From Erwinia tracheiphila (GTDB lineage Bacteria > Pseudomonadota > Gammaproteobacteria > Enterobacterales > Enterobacteriaceae): a stretch of 64,000 bases of DNA. A program made the translations under genes and the position numbers. Shown one piece after another: positions 27,425-37,705 of this stretch. Each line of letters opens with the position of its first letter. Position 1 is the first letter of the stretch. The stretch spans positions 2,852,001 to 2,916,000 of the forward strand of contig NZ_CP089932.1 in assembly GCF_021365465.1 (NCBI RefSeq). Direction: 5' to 3'. Under the pieces are notes generated by a model. That model saw only the letters and a list, made by a program, of their open reading frames with translations. It searched no databases and was not told the origin of the DNA.

Positions 27425-28739
27425 GACCCTGTAAATAATTCTGTGTAACTGCCACCACGTCAAAAGTGAACGCTCAGGCGGTCACCGAACTCAATAATAA
27501 AGCGGCTCATCGCCAGCCGACAGTTCTGGACCGGCATACTCCATTTTTTCGATGCCGACTGGATTGCCAGGTAAATAACCTTTCGCACTGAGTCATCCGT
27601 CGGGAATACCTTGCGTTTCTTAATGGCGGCACGGATCACGCTGTTCAGCGACTCAATGGCATTCGTGGTGTAGATAGCTTTTCGGATGTCAGACGGATAG
27701 CCGAAGAACGTATTGAGGTTTTCCCCGTGCGCACGCCAGCTTTTGCTGATTTGTGGATATTTGTCATCCCATTCTTCGGCGAACGCATCCAGCGCCATCC
27801 GTGCGGCCGCTTCTGTTGGTGCCTGATAAACGGTTTTCAGCCCGCCCGTGACCGCTTTGTAGTCCTTCCACGCCACGTATTTCAGGCGGTTACGCACCAT
27901 GTGGATGGTGCACAGCTGGATGTGAGTCTGCGGATAGACGCTGTTTATCGCATCCGGGAAGCCCTTCAGGCCATCCACGCAGGCAATCAGGATGTCCTGA
28001 AGGCCGCGATTTTTAAGTTCCGTCAGCACGTTCAGCCAGAACTTTGCACCTTCATTTTCAGCCAGCCACATCCCCGGAAGCTCTTTCCGGCCTTCGGTAT
28101 TGATGCCCGGCGCCAGGAACACCGCTTTGTTAATCACGCCGCCATTCTGACGAACCTTAACAACAATACAGTCCAGATAAACAATGGGATAGAGCGCATC
28201 CAGCTGGCGATTCTGCCATTCGGCGACCTGCTCTTTAACGGCATCCGTGACTTTTGATATCAGGGGCGGTGACACATCAGCATCGTACATCTCTTTGAAC
28301 GTATCGACGATTTCCCGCGTGGTCATGCCTTTGGCATACAAGGATAAAATCTGGCTGTCCATCTGCGTGATACGCGTCTGATTCTTCTTAATCAGCTGAG
28401 GTTCAAAGGTATTTTCCCGGTCGCGCGGCGTGTTTAGCCCGATTTCACCGTCGTCGCACAGCAGCGTTTTCGGAGAGTAGCCGTTGCGGGTATTGGTGCC
28501 GGTTTTAGGGGCATTTTTCTCATGCCCGAGGTGGTCAGTCAGTTCTGCATTGAGTGCCGTTTCAACGGTCAGCTTCGTGAGCATGCGGAAAAACTGATTA
28601 AGGCCGGCCTCAGTTTTGAGGCCTTTGGCCAGTTCAGCAGCAAGGGCCTTAAGTTTCTTCTCGTCCATAATTTGCCTGTCTCCATTGTTGGAGTGAACAT
28701 ATCAAAAACAGGCAATTACACAATTTTAATTACAGTCTC
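27425..28739 (-). mobile_element. IS256 family element, copy 1
   Basis: A 1315-bp element with imperfect inverted ends (GACCCTGTAAATAATTCTGT and, on the other strand, GAGACTGTAATTAAAATTGT). It is flanked by an exact 8-bp duplication TCACCTCC (27417-27424 and 28740-28747), so it is a simple, probably recent insertion. It sits downstream of yccJ and does not break a recognisable gene. Confidence 0.95.
27460..28668 (-). CDS. IS256 family transposase (copy 1)
   Basis: A 402-aa mutator-type transposase. The DDE residues are seen in YPIVYLDCIVVKVRQ, ILIACVDGLKGFPDAI and YTTNAIESLNSVIR. N-terminal TLLCDDGEIGLNTPRDRENT is typical of the family. The frame is complete and 97 percent or more like copy 2 by eye. 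It may be active. Confidence 0.95.
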   Translation of the reverse strand: MDEKKLKALAAELAKGLKTEAGLNQFFRMLTKLTVETALNAELTDHLGHEKNAPKTGTNTRNGYSPKTLLCDDGEIGLNTPRDRENTFEPQLIKKNQTRITQMDSQILSLYAKGMTTREIVDTFKEMYDADVSPPLISKVTDAVKEQVAEWQNRQLDALYPIVYLDCIVVKVRQNGGVINKAVFLAPGINTEGRKELPGMWLAENEGAKFWLNVLTELKNRGLQDILIACVDGLKGFPDAINSVYPQTHIQLCTIHMVRNRLKYVAWKDYKAVTGGLKTVYQAPTEAAARMALDAFAEEWDDKYPQISKSWRAHGENLNTFFGYPSDIRKAIYTTNAIESLNSVIRAAIKKRKVFPTDDSVRKVIYLAIQSASKKWSMPVQNCRLAMSRFIIEFGDRLSVHF

Positions 28740-28747
28740 TCACCTCC

Positions 28748-29392
28748 GTGCACAGTTTTTCGGCACATTATCTTACGTCCCTAATCTTGTACGCCAGGCA
28801 GAGAGTTACTTTAAGGTTATTGTCCCTTTAAGAGAGCGATCAGCGCTTCGGGCTGTGAATGTGGATTATCACTGCCAACGCCAGAGCCTTTTCTGAGCAC
28901 GAAAGTCGGTGGGTTTTGTTTCGCTTAGTTATGATGCCAGGAATGCCGGACCAATCATAACTTATATGATCATTCTTATCTCCAGTGAAAACCATCAAGG
29001 CCGCTCTCTTAAACATGTATCTTACCCCCTGCTTTTAATCAGGGTCTGCGGGCATGATTATCCATAAGTCTATATGTGTCTTGTTGTGGCGTTAAGTACT
29101 ACTGCCCGAAATAAAAAATTTTACAGGATCGTTAAAATCCGTCTCGATGAAGGCGAATTCATCTCACTTGATGAGTGATTTCTGTCACAACTATTCCACC
29201 CTGCCGCTGCGCCGAATATTGAAACCGTGTAAAGGACCTTTTACACCCTTGCCTCTTTACTTGGCTTTTAATTTTTGCGGAAAAATTGCAGATGCGTGGC
29301 AGCCCTGTTGGTAAAGAATCAATGTATTAACTACGCTTAATCCACACTAAACTGCCTGAACGCAGGGCAGATTTCACCATGAGGAGAATGAT
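28748..29392. other. noncoding stretch between IS256 copy 1 and the aldehyde dehydrogenase pseudogene
   Basis: One short run (RQAESYFKVIVPLRERSALR, + strand, near 28790-28850) resembles coding sequence but is not attached to a start or a recognised family. The rest has no supported feature. It ends with the RBS GAGGAG for the next gene. Confidence 0.45.
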
Positions 29393-30764
29393 GTGGCTTA
29401 TCAGACGATCAATCCCTGTACGAATAAATTGCTTAAATCATGGCCTGAGCACAGTGAGCAGCAGGTTGAGCAGGCTCTAACTGTCGCAGACAAGCTTTAC
29501 CATTCAGAATGGTGTAAAGGTCCGATCCCACCACGTCTGCAAATTCTAAAAAACATGGCGGACCTGATTGATGATCGTGCAGAGGAACTGGCCAAAGCCG
29601 CCAGCGTAGAGATGGGTAAACTGATAAACCAAAGCCGTGCGGAAGTAAAAATCTGCGCACAGATTGCCCGTTATTACGCTGAAAATGCCGGGCGCTTTCT
29701 GGCTCCTGTCCGCTATCCCAGTGAATTGGGCGAAGCCTGGGTGGAAAATCATCCTGTTGGCGTGCTGGTCGCCGTCGAGCCGTGGAACTTTCCCTATTAT
29801 CAATTAATGCGTGTGCTTGCTCCAAATCTGGCTGCGGGTAATCCGGTTCTGATAAAGCATGCCGCGAACGTACCACATTGTGCGACGCTTTTTGCCGAAC
29901 TGGTTAGCGAAGCAGGTGCACCCGAGGGAACCTGCCAACCTTTTTATTAGCAACGATCAGGTGGCTGCCCTGATTGCAGATGACCGCGTGCAGGGCGCGG
30001 CGCTGACCGGCTCAGAACGTGCAGGTAGTGCAGTTGCAAAACAGGCAGGAAAATACCTGAAAAAAACCACCCTGGAACTGGGTGGCAACGATGTATTTGT
30101 GGTGCTTGACGACTGCGACCTGGATAAAGCGGTTAAGGCTGGCACAGTCGCCAAGCTCAGTAATTGTGGTCAGGTCTGTACCGCCGAAAAACGCTTTATC
30201 GTGCATGAAAAAGTCGCTGACAGCTTCCTGGAAAAATTCATACAGGCATTTCGTGATGTGAAAGTTGGCGATCCGCTGGATGAAACCACTACGCTTGGTC
30301 CACTCTCTTCTGCTTCAGCACGCGATACGCTGGTGAAGCAGGTTGATGATGCCGTGAGCAAAGGCGCAATCTTGCATCTTGGAGGAAAGGCAATTGAAGG
30401 TGAAGGTTGCTTCTATCAGCCCACGATTTTATCCGGGATCACCCGTGATAATCCCGCATACTTTGAAGAGTTTTTCGGGCCGGTAGCACAAGTGTACATC
30501 GTTAAAAATGATGATGAAGTAGTGCAGCTCGCCAATGACTCACACTATGGGCTGGGCGGGTCGGTTTTCACCAGCAATATGGATCGCGCCAGGAAACTGG
30601 CTTCGCAAATTGAAACAGGGATGGTTTTTATCAACTCCACCTGTGATACCTCTCCTGAACTCCCTTTTGGCGGCATTAAACGTTCTGGATATGGGCGAGA
30701 ATTATCAGACTTGGGGATTAAGGAATTTGTAAACCAAAAACTGGTAGTTATCAGTAACGGTTAA
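29393..30764 (+). pseudogene. NAD(P)-dependent aldehyde dehydrogenase (succinate semialdehyde type, Sad/YneI-like), one frameshift
   Basis: A GTG start with GAGGAG upstream gives MAYQTINPCTNKLLKSWPEH. The cofactor domain carries VAVEPWNFPYYQLMRVLAPN, and after a one-base frame change at about 29930-29940 the rest is intact: LTGSERAGSAVAKQAGKYLK, LELGGNDVFVVL with the general-base Glu, NCGQVCTAEKRFIVH with the catalytic Cys, and EEFFGPVAQVYIVKNDDEVV. The length and motifs match the Sad/YneI group that oxidises succinate semialdehyde. The single indel suggests recent loss or an assembly error. Confidence 0.85.
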
Positions 30765-30780
30765 CATCGGGTCAAAGAAA

Positions 30781-30803
30781 GCCAGGTCGCCTCACGACCT
30801 GGC
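30781..30803. terminator. bidirectional hairpin between the dehydrogenase and agp
   Basis: GCCAGGTCG and CGACCTGGC form a perfect 9-bp stem with loop CCTCA. The two genes converge here; T-runs are weak on both sides. Confidence 0.6.
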
Positions 30804-30824
30804 CTTATGCTGACACATCAGCAA

Positions 30825-32312
30825 TCAGGAAGTCTTATCACTAACGGTTTGTTGAGTAGCGTTTGTCTTTGCTGGCTTGTCATCACTCACTTTCGACCTG
30901 GCGGCAGATTTTTCTTTCACATCTTTCTCTGCTGCAGTTTTATCGGCAGCCGCTTTCTCCGCAGAAGATTTGGCCGGTTCTGCGTTATCAGCGGCCCGAT
31001 CAGCGTCTGCTTTTTCTGTCACCGTGTTGTGCTTATCAGCTGCCGGCGATGTCACGGCCGCTGACGTTCCCTGAAGCGCGTTATTCAGCACCTGCGTAAA
31101 CTGATCCCACGGACAAAATCCATTTGCATCTGTTGGGCAACCCTTCATTTCCAATGTCACCCGCTTTGGGGGCGTCTCAAAGGTTAACGGCATGGCATTA
31201 CGTAACTGATCGCTGCTCTGATAGACATATTCCACCTTGACCAGCTCCAGATCTTGTTTCTTATCGTGCCAACGTTGGAACTGGATGATGCCGCCAATCG
31301 GGGTTTTTTCATTTTGTTCGGGCAGCGTGTAAGGCTTGAAATCTAACGCCGCCAGCAATGATGCAATATTCGAATCATGACCAACCATAAGCGTTACTTT
31401 AGGTGCGCTGGCTTTATCTTCGTCCACCAGCAAACTGCGGATATAGTCCACTAACGGGGCGGCAACGTTACGCGCCACTTCCGGTGAAGTGAAGAGTGCA
31501 TCCTGATAGGCGTTCTTAATAGATGACAGCTCTTTCCACTGTTCGGGCGTTTTAATCTGTCCCCATGCCACCTGTTCAAGCGGCAATCCTTCATAATACT
31601 GGAGAGTAAAGGCATCGATAAGAGAATTACCCACTTTCAGCGGACCTGTGACGCTGGGCTCTTTGCCTTCATCAGCAGAAAATTTATTTTGCTTGTCTCC
31701 TGAAAGATCGCACTGCTTCTTACCCTTACATGCCTCAGCGTTTTTATAGTCAATCATTTTTTCAAGACGCTGAAATGCCGGTTTTAAAGTCAACTTGTCA
31801 GCCGTGCTGTTCATCGCCGTTAACGCCTGTTTATTGAACGCCTCACTGCCGTCGGTGATAATTGGGTTAAATATCGGGTCCATTGTCCCCATTTCATTCT
31901 GGTGTGAAACCGGAATGTCACAGCCCGGAAATGCGCCAGTAATAAAAAATTGTGCAGTCGCGACGGTACGTTGCAGGCTGTTTGCATAGGCATAAATTTC
32001 ATCACTGCCAGGGCACTGGCCGTCTTTTAGCACGCGCTGCTGTGCTAACCATTCCCGAGTGTAACGCCCCATATAGACTTCCAGAATACCGCCTTTAGTG
32101 GTTAGTTGCCCACCCGGAACATCCCACTGTGGCCAGTTTTTCCTTGTAGATTGTGCCAGCACACTCCCGTTATCCGCCAGCGGGGCGCGAAGATTATGGC
32201 GGCTCATCATTAACACCTGTTCAAGCTGGAAGTTGTCGTCAGCTGCATAAGCTGAGATTCCGCTTACTGCAGAACAAACTGCCAACGCGCAAAGACTAAA
32301 CTTTTTAATCAT
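30825..32312 (-). CDS. agp: periplasmic glucose-1-phosphatase with an unusual C-terminal extension
   Basis: A 495-aa histidine acid phosphatase that releases glucose from glucose 1-phosphate in the periplasm. The signal peptide ends at [10 protein letters not shown]; the catalytic RHNLRAPL loop and the proton-donor [11 protein letters not shown] are present. The ordinary Agp sequence ends near [15 protein letters not shown], matching the 413-aa E. coli protein, but here the frame runs on for some 85 residues of Ala/Lys/Asp/Glu/Thr-rich low-complexity sequence ([20 protein letters not shown] and more). ATG 32312 is chosen from the signal peptide; the longer upstream frame is not family-like. 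The extension could be a wall or surface tether, or result from loss of the normal stop. Confidence 0.93.
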   Translation of the reverse strand: MIKKFSLCALAVCSAVSGISAYAADDNFQLEQVLMMSRHNLRAPLADNGSVLAQSTRKNWPQWDVPGGQLTTKGGILEVYMGRYTREWLAQQRVLKDGQCPGSDEIYAYANSLQRTVATAQFFITGAFPGCDIPVSHQNEMGTMDPIFNPIITDGSEAFNKQALTAMNSTADKLTLKPAFQRLEKMIDYKNAEACKGKKQCDLSGDKQNKFSADEGKEPSVTGPLKVGNSLIDAFTLQYYEGLPLEQVAWGQIKTPEQWKELSSIKNAYQDALFTSPEVARNVAAPLVDYIRSLLVDEDKASAPKVTLMVGHDSNIASLLAALDFKPYTLPEQNEKTPIGGIIQFQRWHDKKQDLELVKVEYVYQSSDQLRNAMPLTFETPPKRVTLEMKGCPTDANGFCPWDQFTQVLNNALQGTSAAVTSPAADKHNTVTEKADADRAADNAEPAKSSAEKAAADKTAAEKDVKEKSAARSKVSDDKPAKTNATQQTVSDKTS

Positions 32313-32751
32313 GTGTTTTATCCATTGATTCTGTAGGGAAATCATCCGAACAGCGTTAAAGCTAACGGCTGGGCAAAAAACATTGCGACACGGATGATGA
32401 TTGCAACAGTACGCCAGAAAAAAACGAGCGCCAACATGCAGAGTCGGTATATCTCCGTGTAAGCTGATGCAGTATACCTGAAGATGAACAGCCCGGAGAC
32501 TACACGAAGTATGCCAGGATTTCGAGCGCTGCCTTAAGGCAAAATCAAGCGCGAAAAGCAGCATTTCGGCAAGAGTCACATTTATCTGCCTTGAGAATAT
32601 AGCAAAGGATCATCTGTTGGGTTGAAAGGCACTGACAGATGAATCAAAAAGATAAAGGGAGTTTCAAAAAAGAACTGGAATAGCGTGGCAACGACATTTC
32701 GGCAAGGGGTAAAATAAAACAGGCCAGCATATGCTGACCTGTCTACTTTGA
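32313..32751. other. upstream region of agp, no gene seen
   Basis: The 438 bp between agp and the tRNA-Ser gene contain no supported coding sequence. The reverse strand next to agp must hold its promoter; the strand downstream of serT shows no clear terminator. Confidence 0.5.
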
Positions 32752-32839
32752 TGGTGGAGGAGGAGAGATTCGAACTCTCGAACGGTTTCCCGTCGCCGGT
32801 TTTCAAGACCGGTGCCTTCAGCCACTCGGCCACTCCTCC
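32752..32839 (-). tRNA. serT: tRNA-Ser (anticodon UGA)
   Basis: An 88-nt gene; the reverse strand begins GGAGGAGTGGCCGAGTGGC, with TGA in CCGGTCTTGAAAACCGG, a long variable arm and TTCGAATCTCTCC, and encodes CCA. It lies next to yccA, as serT does in E. coli. Confidence 0.96.
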
Positions 32840-33056
32840 GCAATGAGGCGCACTATAAACATCCCCCAGAACAATGTAAAGTCTGTTTTGATTCGGTTGC
32901 CTGAAAAAACGCCTTCCGAATTCCTTTTGTCCTAAAGCTCGCCACTTTGAGCAATAAAACAACAGATTGTCGCGTAAAGAAGGGTAAAAAATCTTTCCCC
33001 TCTGTATGGCGATCCTTATGCTCAGACTCAGTCTACTGACCCTGAGAGGTATTTTT

Positions 33057-33713
33057 ATGGATCGTATTGTAACCAGCACAGCTCAAAGCTCATTAATATC
33101 CACTCACAAGGTTCTGCGTAATACCTACTTTTTGCTCGGATTGACGCTTGCTTTCTCTTCGCTAACTGCGACGCTCAGTACTGTTTTTGCCCTGCCCACC
33201 CCCGGACTCCTTTTTATGCTGGTTGGGTTCTATGGGCTGATGTTTCTGACTTATCGACTGGCTAACAGTCCTGCAGGCATTCTGGCCGCTTTTGCCTTTA
33301 CCGGTTTTTTGGGCTATTGTCTGGGCCCACTGCTTAATAACCTGCTTTCGGCAGGAATGGGAGAGGTAATCGGCCTTGCGCTCGGCGGCACTGCGCTGGT
33401 TTTTTTCTGCTGTTCAGCCTATGTACTGACAACTCGTAAAGATATGTCTTTCCTTGGCGGGATGATGATGGCAGGTTTTGTGGTACTTTTAGTTGCCGTT
33501 ATAGCAAACATATTTATGCAGATTCCAGCGCTACAACTGGCGATTAGTGTTATGTTTGTGCTGTTTTCATCAGGTGCCATCCTCTGGGAAACCAGTAATA
33601 TCATTCATGGCGGCGAAACCAACTACATCCGCGCCACGGTGAACCTTTACGTCTCTGTTTATAACATTTTCGTCAGCCTGCTGAGTATCCTGGGAATGTC
33701 ACGCAACAACTGA
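33057..33713 (+). CDS. yccA: YccA, Bax-inhibitor-1 family modulator of FtsH
   Basis: A 218-aa inner-membrane protein with seven predicted helices (for example [20 protein letters not shown] and [20 protein letters not shown]). YccA binds the FtsH-HflKC complex and slows degradation of jammed translocons. The end [20 protein letters not shown] is diagnostic of the BI-1/YccA group. ATG 33057 (GAGAGG upstream) matches the E. coli start; an upstream in-frame ATG was rejected. A strong terminator follows. Intact. Confidence 0.95.
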   Translation: MDRIVTSTAQSSLISTHKVLRNTYFLLGLTLAFSSLTATLSTVFALPTPGLLFMLVGFYGLMFLTYRLANSPAGILAAFAFTGFLGYCLGPLLNNLLSAGMGEVIGLALGGTALVFFCCSAYVLTTRKDMSFLGGMMMAGFVVLLVAVIANIFMQIPALQLAISVMFVLFSSGAILWETSNIIHGGETNYIRATVNLYVSVYNIFVSLLSILGMSRNN

Positions 33714-33731
33714 CAAATCACTCTTCTTCAG

Positions 33732-33755
33732 GCTCCGCATGCGGAGCTTTTTTTT
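33732..33755 (+). terminator. intrinsic terminator of yccA
   Basis: GCTCCGCATGCGGAGC is a perfect palindromic stem followed by T8. Confidence 0.9.
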
Positions 33756-33832
33756 GCCTGCAGAAAATTCCCTGTGTATCTGTTAAGCCCGATTTTGCTA
33801 AACTACATTCTCAAAATAAATGAGGTATTACA

Positions 33833-34159
33833 GTGTATTTTAACGGCAAAGAGATTCAATGCGACGCTCAGGGATATCTGAAATCAGTGAATGACTGGAG
33901 TGAAGCCATTGCTCTTGCGCTGGCTGAAGAAGAAGAGATTGTGATGAGCGAAGCGCATTGGGAAGTGGTATTTTTCGTGCGGGAGTTCTATCTTGAGTTT
34001 AATACTTCACCCGCAGTACGTATGCTGGTGCAAGCGATCGCAAAAAAATATGGTGAAGAAAAAGGAAACAGCCGCTATCTGTTTCGCCTCTTCCCAAAGG
34101 GTCCGGCCAAACAAGCTACGAAAATAGCGGGTTTGCCAAAACCAGCCAAATGCCTTTGA
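33833..34159 (+). CDS. tusE: sulfurtransferase TusE
   Basis: A 108-aa protein of the sulfur relay that passes persulfide from TusD to MnmA for 2-thiolation of U34 in tRNA. It matches the family in [39 protein letters not shown] and the C-terminal GLPKPAKCL, whose penultimate Cys carries the sulfur. The start is GTG with GAGG eight bases upstream. It is convergent with acyP, as in E. coli. Intact. Confidence 0.95.
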   Translation: MYFNGKEIQCDAQGYLKSVNDWSEAIALALAEEEEIVMSEAHWEVVFFVREFYLEFNTSPAVRMLVQAIAKKYGEEKGNSRYLFRLFPKGPAKQATKIAGLPKPAKCL

Positions 34160-34201
34160 TTACAGATACTTTGTTAAAAGTCTGAGGTTCTCAGGAAGGA
34201 T

Positions 34202-34479
34202 TCAACCAATTATGAACCCAGATAGCTGTTCAGATGTCTGACAGGGTTCGACTAATATTCGCTCAACTCTTGCACTGCGCGGTCCCCCGGAATTTAACCA
34301 CTTAAGCAGCTTTGTAACGGCTTCCTTCTTGCCAATAATCAGCACTTCCACACCACCATCATCAAGATTATGTGCATAACCTTTCAGAGCAAGGCTTTTG
34401 CTTTGGACTGAGTTTGATAACGAAATTCTACTCTCTGAACCCTGCCGTAAACCCAGGCTCGCAGAGTGATTGTTGCCAT
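34202..34479 (-). pseudogene. acyP: acylphosphatase AcyP with a one-base deletion
   Basis: Read from ATG 34479, the protein begins MATITLRAWVYGRVQRVEFR and then shifts frame near 34395 to LALKGYAHNLDDGGVEVLII, LKWLNSGGPRSARVERILVE and a stop at 34202. The total of 278 bp is one short of a 92-aa gene. Acylphosphatases hydrolyse acyl phosphates; the catalytic Arg (FRY) and Asn (AHNLDDG) remain, but two glycines of the signature VQGVGF are now Arg and Glu. These extra changes argue for true loss. It sits head-to-head with rlmI. Confidence 0.87.
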
Positions 34480-34566
34480 TAAAGCCTTCTGAACAACCGC
34501 TGATTGCAATTTCATCGCCCAGACCGGACAATGATGTCCGTTTTTCTGACTGTAAGCATAGCAAAT

Positions 34567-35757
34567 ATGACTGTTCGTTTAATTCTTGCTAAAGGGCGAG
34601 AGAAATCTTTACTTCGTCGTCACCCCTGGGTCTTCTCCGGTGCTGTTGCACGACTGGAAGGTAAAGCGCAACGAGGCGAGACCATTGACGTGTGTGACAG
34701 CAATGGTAAGTGGCTGGCACGTGCAGCCTGGTCCCCTGACTCGCAAATTCATGCACGCGTCTGGAGCTGGCAACAGGATGAACCTGTTGATATTGCTTTC
34801 TTTATTAAGCGTATTCAAACCGCCCAACAGCTGCGAACATGGCTGGCTCTGAAAGATAATCTTGATAGTTACCGCCTCATTGCCGCTGAATCTGACGGCC
34901 TGCCGGGAATTACCATCGATCGCTTCGGGACTTTCCTGGTGCTGCAGCTGCTCTCGGCGGGTGCTGAATATCAACGGGCGGCACTGGTGACCGCTCTCCA
35001 GCAATGCTATCCGGAATGTGCAATTTATGATCGCTCCGATGTTGCTGTTCGTAAAAAAGAGGGGCTGGCGTTGATTCAGGGTGTGATATGCGGAGAGGCG
35101 CCACCAGAACTCCTGCCCATCACTGAGCATGGCATGAAGCTGTTAGTTGACATTCGTACCGGTCATAAAACAGGTTACTACCTCGACCAGCGTGACAGCC
35201 GTCTTGCCACCCGACGCTATGCCACTGGTGCTCGTATGCTTAACTGCTTTTCCTACACTGGAGGCTTCGCTGTCTCTGCTTTAATGGGCAACTGCGCACA
35301 GGTAATAAATGTTGATACATCGCAGGCCGCACTTGATGTAGCACGACAAAATATTGAATTGAACCGGCTTGACCTGTCAAAAGCTGAATTTATACGCGAC
35401 GATGTTTTCAAACTGTTACGTCGCTATCGTGACAGCGGAGAAAAATTCGACCTGATTGTTATGGACCCGCCTAAGTTTGTTGAAAACAAAAATCAACTCG
35501 CCGGTGCGTGTCGGGGCTATAAAGATATAAATATGCTGGCGATTCAACTGCTGAATCCCGGCGGGTTTTTGCTCACCTTCTCATGCTCGGGGCTGATGAA
35601 CAGCGATCTGTTCCAAAAAATTATCGCTGATGCCGCACTCGATGCACAAAGGGACGTGCAATTTCTTGAACAGTTCCGACAGGCAGCCGATCACCCTGTC
35701 ATAACCAGTTATCCCGAAGGATTATATCTCAAAGGCTTTGCCTGTCGCGTAGTCTGA
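34567..35757 (+). CDS. rlmI: 23S rRNA m5C1962 methyltransferase
   Basis: A 396-aa enzyme, the same length as in E. coli, that methylates C1962 of 23S rRNA. It has an N-terminal PUA domain ([20 protein letters not shown]), the [15 protein letters not shown] [20 protein letters not shown] strand, SAM-binding [20 protein letters not shown], and the catalytic region [11 protein letters not shown] and TFSCSGLM with its cysteine. ATG 34567 is the family start; upstream in-frame codons overlap the acyP promoter region. Intact. Confidence 0.96.
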   Translation: MTVRLILAKGREKSLLRRHPWVFSGAVARLEGKAQRGETIDVCDSNGKWLARAAWSPDSQIHARVWSWQQDEPVDIAFFIKRIQTAQQLRTWLALKDNLDSYRLIAAESDGLPGITIDRFGTFLVLQLLSAGAEYQRAALVTALQQCYPECAIYDRSDVAVRKKEGLALIQGVICGEAPPELLPITEHGMKLLVDIRTGHKTGYYLDQRDSRLATRRYATGARMLNCFSYTGGFAVSALMGNCAQVINVDTSQAALDVARQNIELNRLDLSKAEFIRDDVFKLLRRYRDSGEKFDLIVMDPPKFVENKNQLAGACRGYKDINMLAIQLLNPGGFLLTFSCSGLMNSDLFQKIIADAALDAQRDVQFLEQFRQAADHPVITSYPEGLYLKGFACRVV

Positions 35758-35815
35758 CTTGAAAACTCATGTTCCGCCCCCAAATTGAAATAACATAAAT
35801 CTTCAGGAGGTGGAC

Positions 35816-36124
35816 ATGATTGCCAGTAAATTTGGACTCGGTCAGCAGGTGCGACATACTTTGCTCGGTTTTGCAGGTGTGGTGGTCGATGTAGATCCAG
35901 AATATTCCCTTGGGCTTCAACATGCAGATTCAGAAGCCAATAATGAATCACTGCGATCCCATCCCTGGTATCATGTCGTTATGGAAAATGAAAATGGCGA
36001 TACTGTGCATACGTATCTTGCTGAAGCACAACTGTCCTGGCAACCACCGGGGGATTTTGTCGAACATTCTTCTATGGAAGAACTTGCTACATCCATTCGC
36101 CAGCAATTAAGACACCACGGCTAA
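35816..36124 (+). CDS. hspQ: heat shock protein HspQ
   Basis: A 102-aa protein that binds hemimethylated oriC and acts as specificity factor and activator of Lon protease. It reads [45 protein letters not shown] and [14 protein letters not shown] 35816 follows CAGGAGG by 6 nt. It lies 58 bp after rlmI and converges with yccU, the enterobacterial order. Intact. Confidence 0.95.
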   Translation: MIASKFGLGQQVRHTLLGFAGVVVDVDPEYSLGLQHADSEANNESLRSHPWYHVVMENENGDTVHTYLAEAQLSWQPPGDFVEHSSMEELATSIRQQLRHHG

Positions 36125-36144
36125 GAAATTAGGCCAGCAGTTCG

Positions 36145-36558
36145 CTATTTTTCCAGCCCGAGACGGGGTATCTCCAGTTTCGGGCAGCGATCCATAATAA
36201 CTTTCAATCCATTTTTTCTGGCAAGCTCTGCTGCCTGATGATTAATAACCCCTTTTTGCAACCATATCGCTTTTGCTCCAATAGCAATGGCCTCACCGAC
36301 GACGCCTAATGCAGCCTCGGCATTGCGAAAAATATCGACCATGTCGACAGGCTCGTGGATATCTTTCAACTGCGCATAAACGTTTTGCCCAAGCAGTGTT
36401 TGCCCTGCCAGCTTCGGGCTAACCGGGCTTACTTTATATCCCTGCGAAAGCAAATAGGCCATTACGCTATAACTGGGCCGACTGATTTTATCACTGGCTC
36501 CCACCAATGCAATGTGCTTCGTCGAGACCAGAATATGAGCGACGATATCATTTTCCAT
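36145..36558 (-). CDS. yccU: CoA-binding domain protein YccU
   Basis: A 137-aa single-domain protein with a CoA-binding Rossmann fold: IALVGASDKISRPSYSVMAY, VYAQLKDIHEPVDMVDIFRN and AIWLQKGVINHQAAELARKN. Its substrate is unknown. It is conserved between hspQ and yccT, convergent with hspQ. IS1 copy C sits 48 bp upstream of its start, within or near its promoter, so expression may be altered. Confidence 0.93.
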   Translation of the reverse strand: MENDIVAHILVSTKHIALVGASDKISRPSYSVMAYLLSQGYKVSPVSPKLAGQTLLGQNVYAQLKDIHEPVDMVDIFRNAEAALGVVGEAIAIGAKAIWLQKGVINHQAAELARKNGLKVIMDRCPKLEIPRLGLEK

Positions 36559-36621
36559 ATATACCTCCTTAACAGGTTGGATTACTTTATATATTTTCCG
36601 AATATCGGTCGTGACGCAGAT

Positions 36622-37125
36622 TTATTGGTAATAATGAAGAGTAAGATACCAACCGATGATCTTATCGCGCATTTCCTCTGACTTCGAAAAGCAAATTGTT
36701 CTGCGGGTCAGTCGTTTGATATGTGTGCGAAGATTAAGATTATGCCGTTCTGTCCGTTGGGTATATTTCTTGCTCACCACGTGGCTTGTTGCACTTAACA
36801 GAACTTTATAAACCGGCCAAGCATCTGTCATATAAAAGGCAATGTTAAATTTGCTTAACAGGGCCAGCAATCGTCGCAGGGTCGGGGCATTTCTCGGGCC
36901 GAAGACATGGGCCAGAGCACGTTTGCGGATACGGTCATAAGCATAGAACAACCACCGGGGATTGCTTTTACACCGCACGTAAGACCATTGTTCACCGGCT
37001 TCACAGCAGATAACAACCTCCGTTTCGGGGTCGATATTCTCAGCTACCTGCTTTGGCGAAATTTTTTTACGTGCCGCAGAACCGTATTGAGGCTGATACC
37101 GAGAACCCGTGCGGTATCGCGACAT
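36622..37125 (-). CDS. insB: IS1 InsB' (copy C)
   Basis: The complete 167-aa catalytic frame, with a few substitutions against copy B (for example SATSHVVSKK for SATGHMVSKK). It is read by -1 slippage from insA. Confidence 0.85.
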   Translation of the reverse strand: MSRYRTGSRYQPQYGSAARKKISPKQVAENIDPETEVVICCEAGEQWSYVRCKSNPRWLFYAYDRIRKRALAHVFGPRNAPTLRRLLALLSKFNIAFYMTDAWPVYKVLLSATSHVVSKKYTQRTERHNLNLRTHIKRLTRRTICFSKSEEMRDKIIGWYLTLHYYQ

Positions 37126-37319
37126 CCGTAACCATTCATGGTCATATTAACAATGGTCTGGTGTGTGTCTGGTTTGGCACCGGAGTAGCTAAAGTTGAGC
37201 TGAAAGGTCTTTGAACAATGCTTGCAGATGTAACGTTGGGCACCGGATGCTGAATGTCCGTTACATCGTACAGCATGAGTTTCATTGCACTGAGGGCAGA
37301 CGACATCAACTTTAGCCAT
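37044..37319 (-). CDS. insA: IS1 InsA (copy C)
   Basis: A complete 91-aa InsA (zinc finger CPQC...CKHC, HTH GCRDTARVLGISLNTVLRHV). With intact ends, slippery run and target duplication, this copy looks the most likely to be mobile. Confidence 0.88.
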   Translation of the reverse strand: MAKVDVVCPQCNETHAVRCNGHSASGAQRYICKHCSKTFQLNFSYSGAKPDTHQTIVNMTMNGYGCRDTARVLGISLNTVLRHVKKFRQSR

Positions 37320-37705
37320 ATATTACATCCAAAGCGTAAAGCATATGTGATCAGCAAGTCTGCGTCACGACCCGAATATCGACATAAAACCCGGATTTGT
37401 ACTGAAAGTAATTTCATAAATTTAGCACAAACAAATATGTTTAAATGTTAATATGCTGTCATACTGAAAGACTTTGATACGCTCAATGCTTTTGCCATCT
37501 TTATCTGGAGGAAAAATGAAGCTGTGTCTGGTTATAACTGGACTTATTATTTTGTTAGCCTCAGCGACGGCATCGGCTACAACCCTGAAACTCCCCAATG
37601 AAATTAACTTATTAGTGCTTGATGGGCGTAAAATTTCTGGCTCATTATTAAAAGGGGCAGACGGCATTGAACTTGAACGAGGCCAGCATCAGGTACTTTT
37701 ACGAC

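Larger units (their letters stand above)
36607..37372 (-). mobile_element. IS1 family element, copy C, full length
   Basis: A 766-bp element in reverse orientation with both inverted repeats (GGTCGTGACGCAGATTTATTG at its right end, GCAAGTCTGCGTCACGACC at the other). It is flanked by an exact 8-bp direct repeat CGAATATC (36599-36606 and 37373-37380), so it arrived by simple transposition between yccU and yccT. No reading frame is broken. Confidence 0.95.

Noticed and set aside
27727-28257. A 176-aa + strand frame, repeated at 38008-38538
   Set aside because: Both are antisense to the IS256 transposase genes; repetition merely follows the two IS copies.
32582-33079. A 165-aa reverse-strand frame covering the tRNA-Ser gene
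   Set aside because: It translates through serT and the yccA promoter region and has no family-like sequence.
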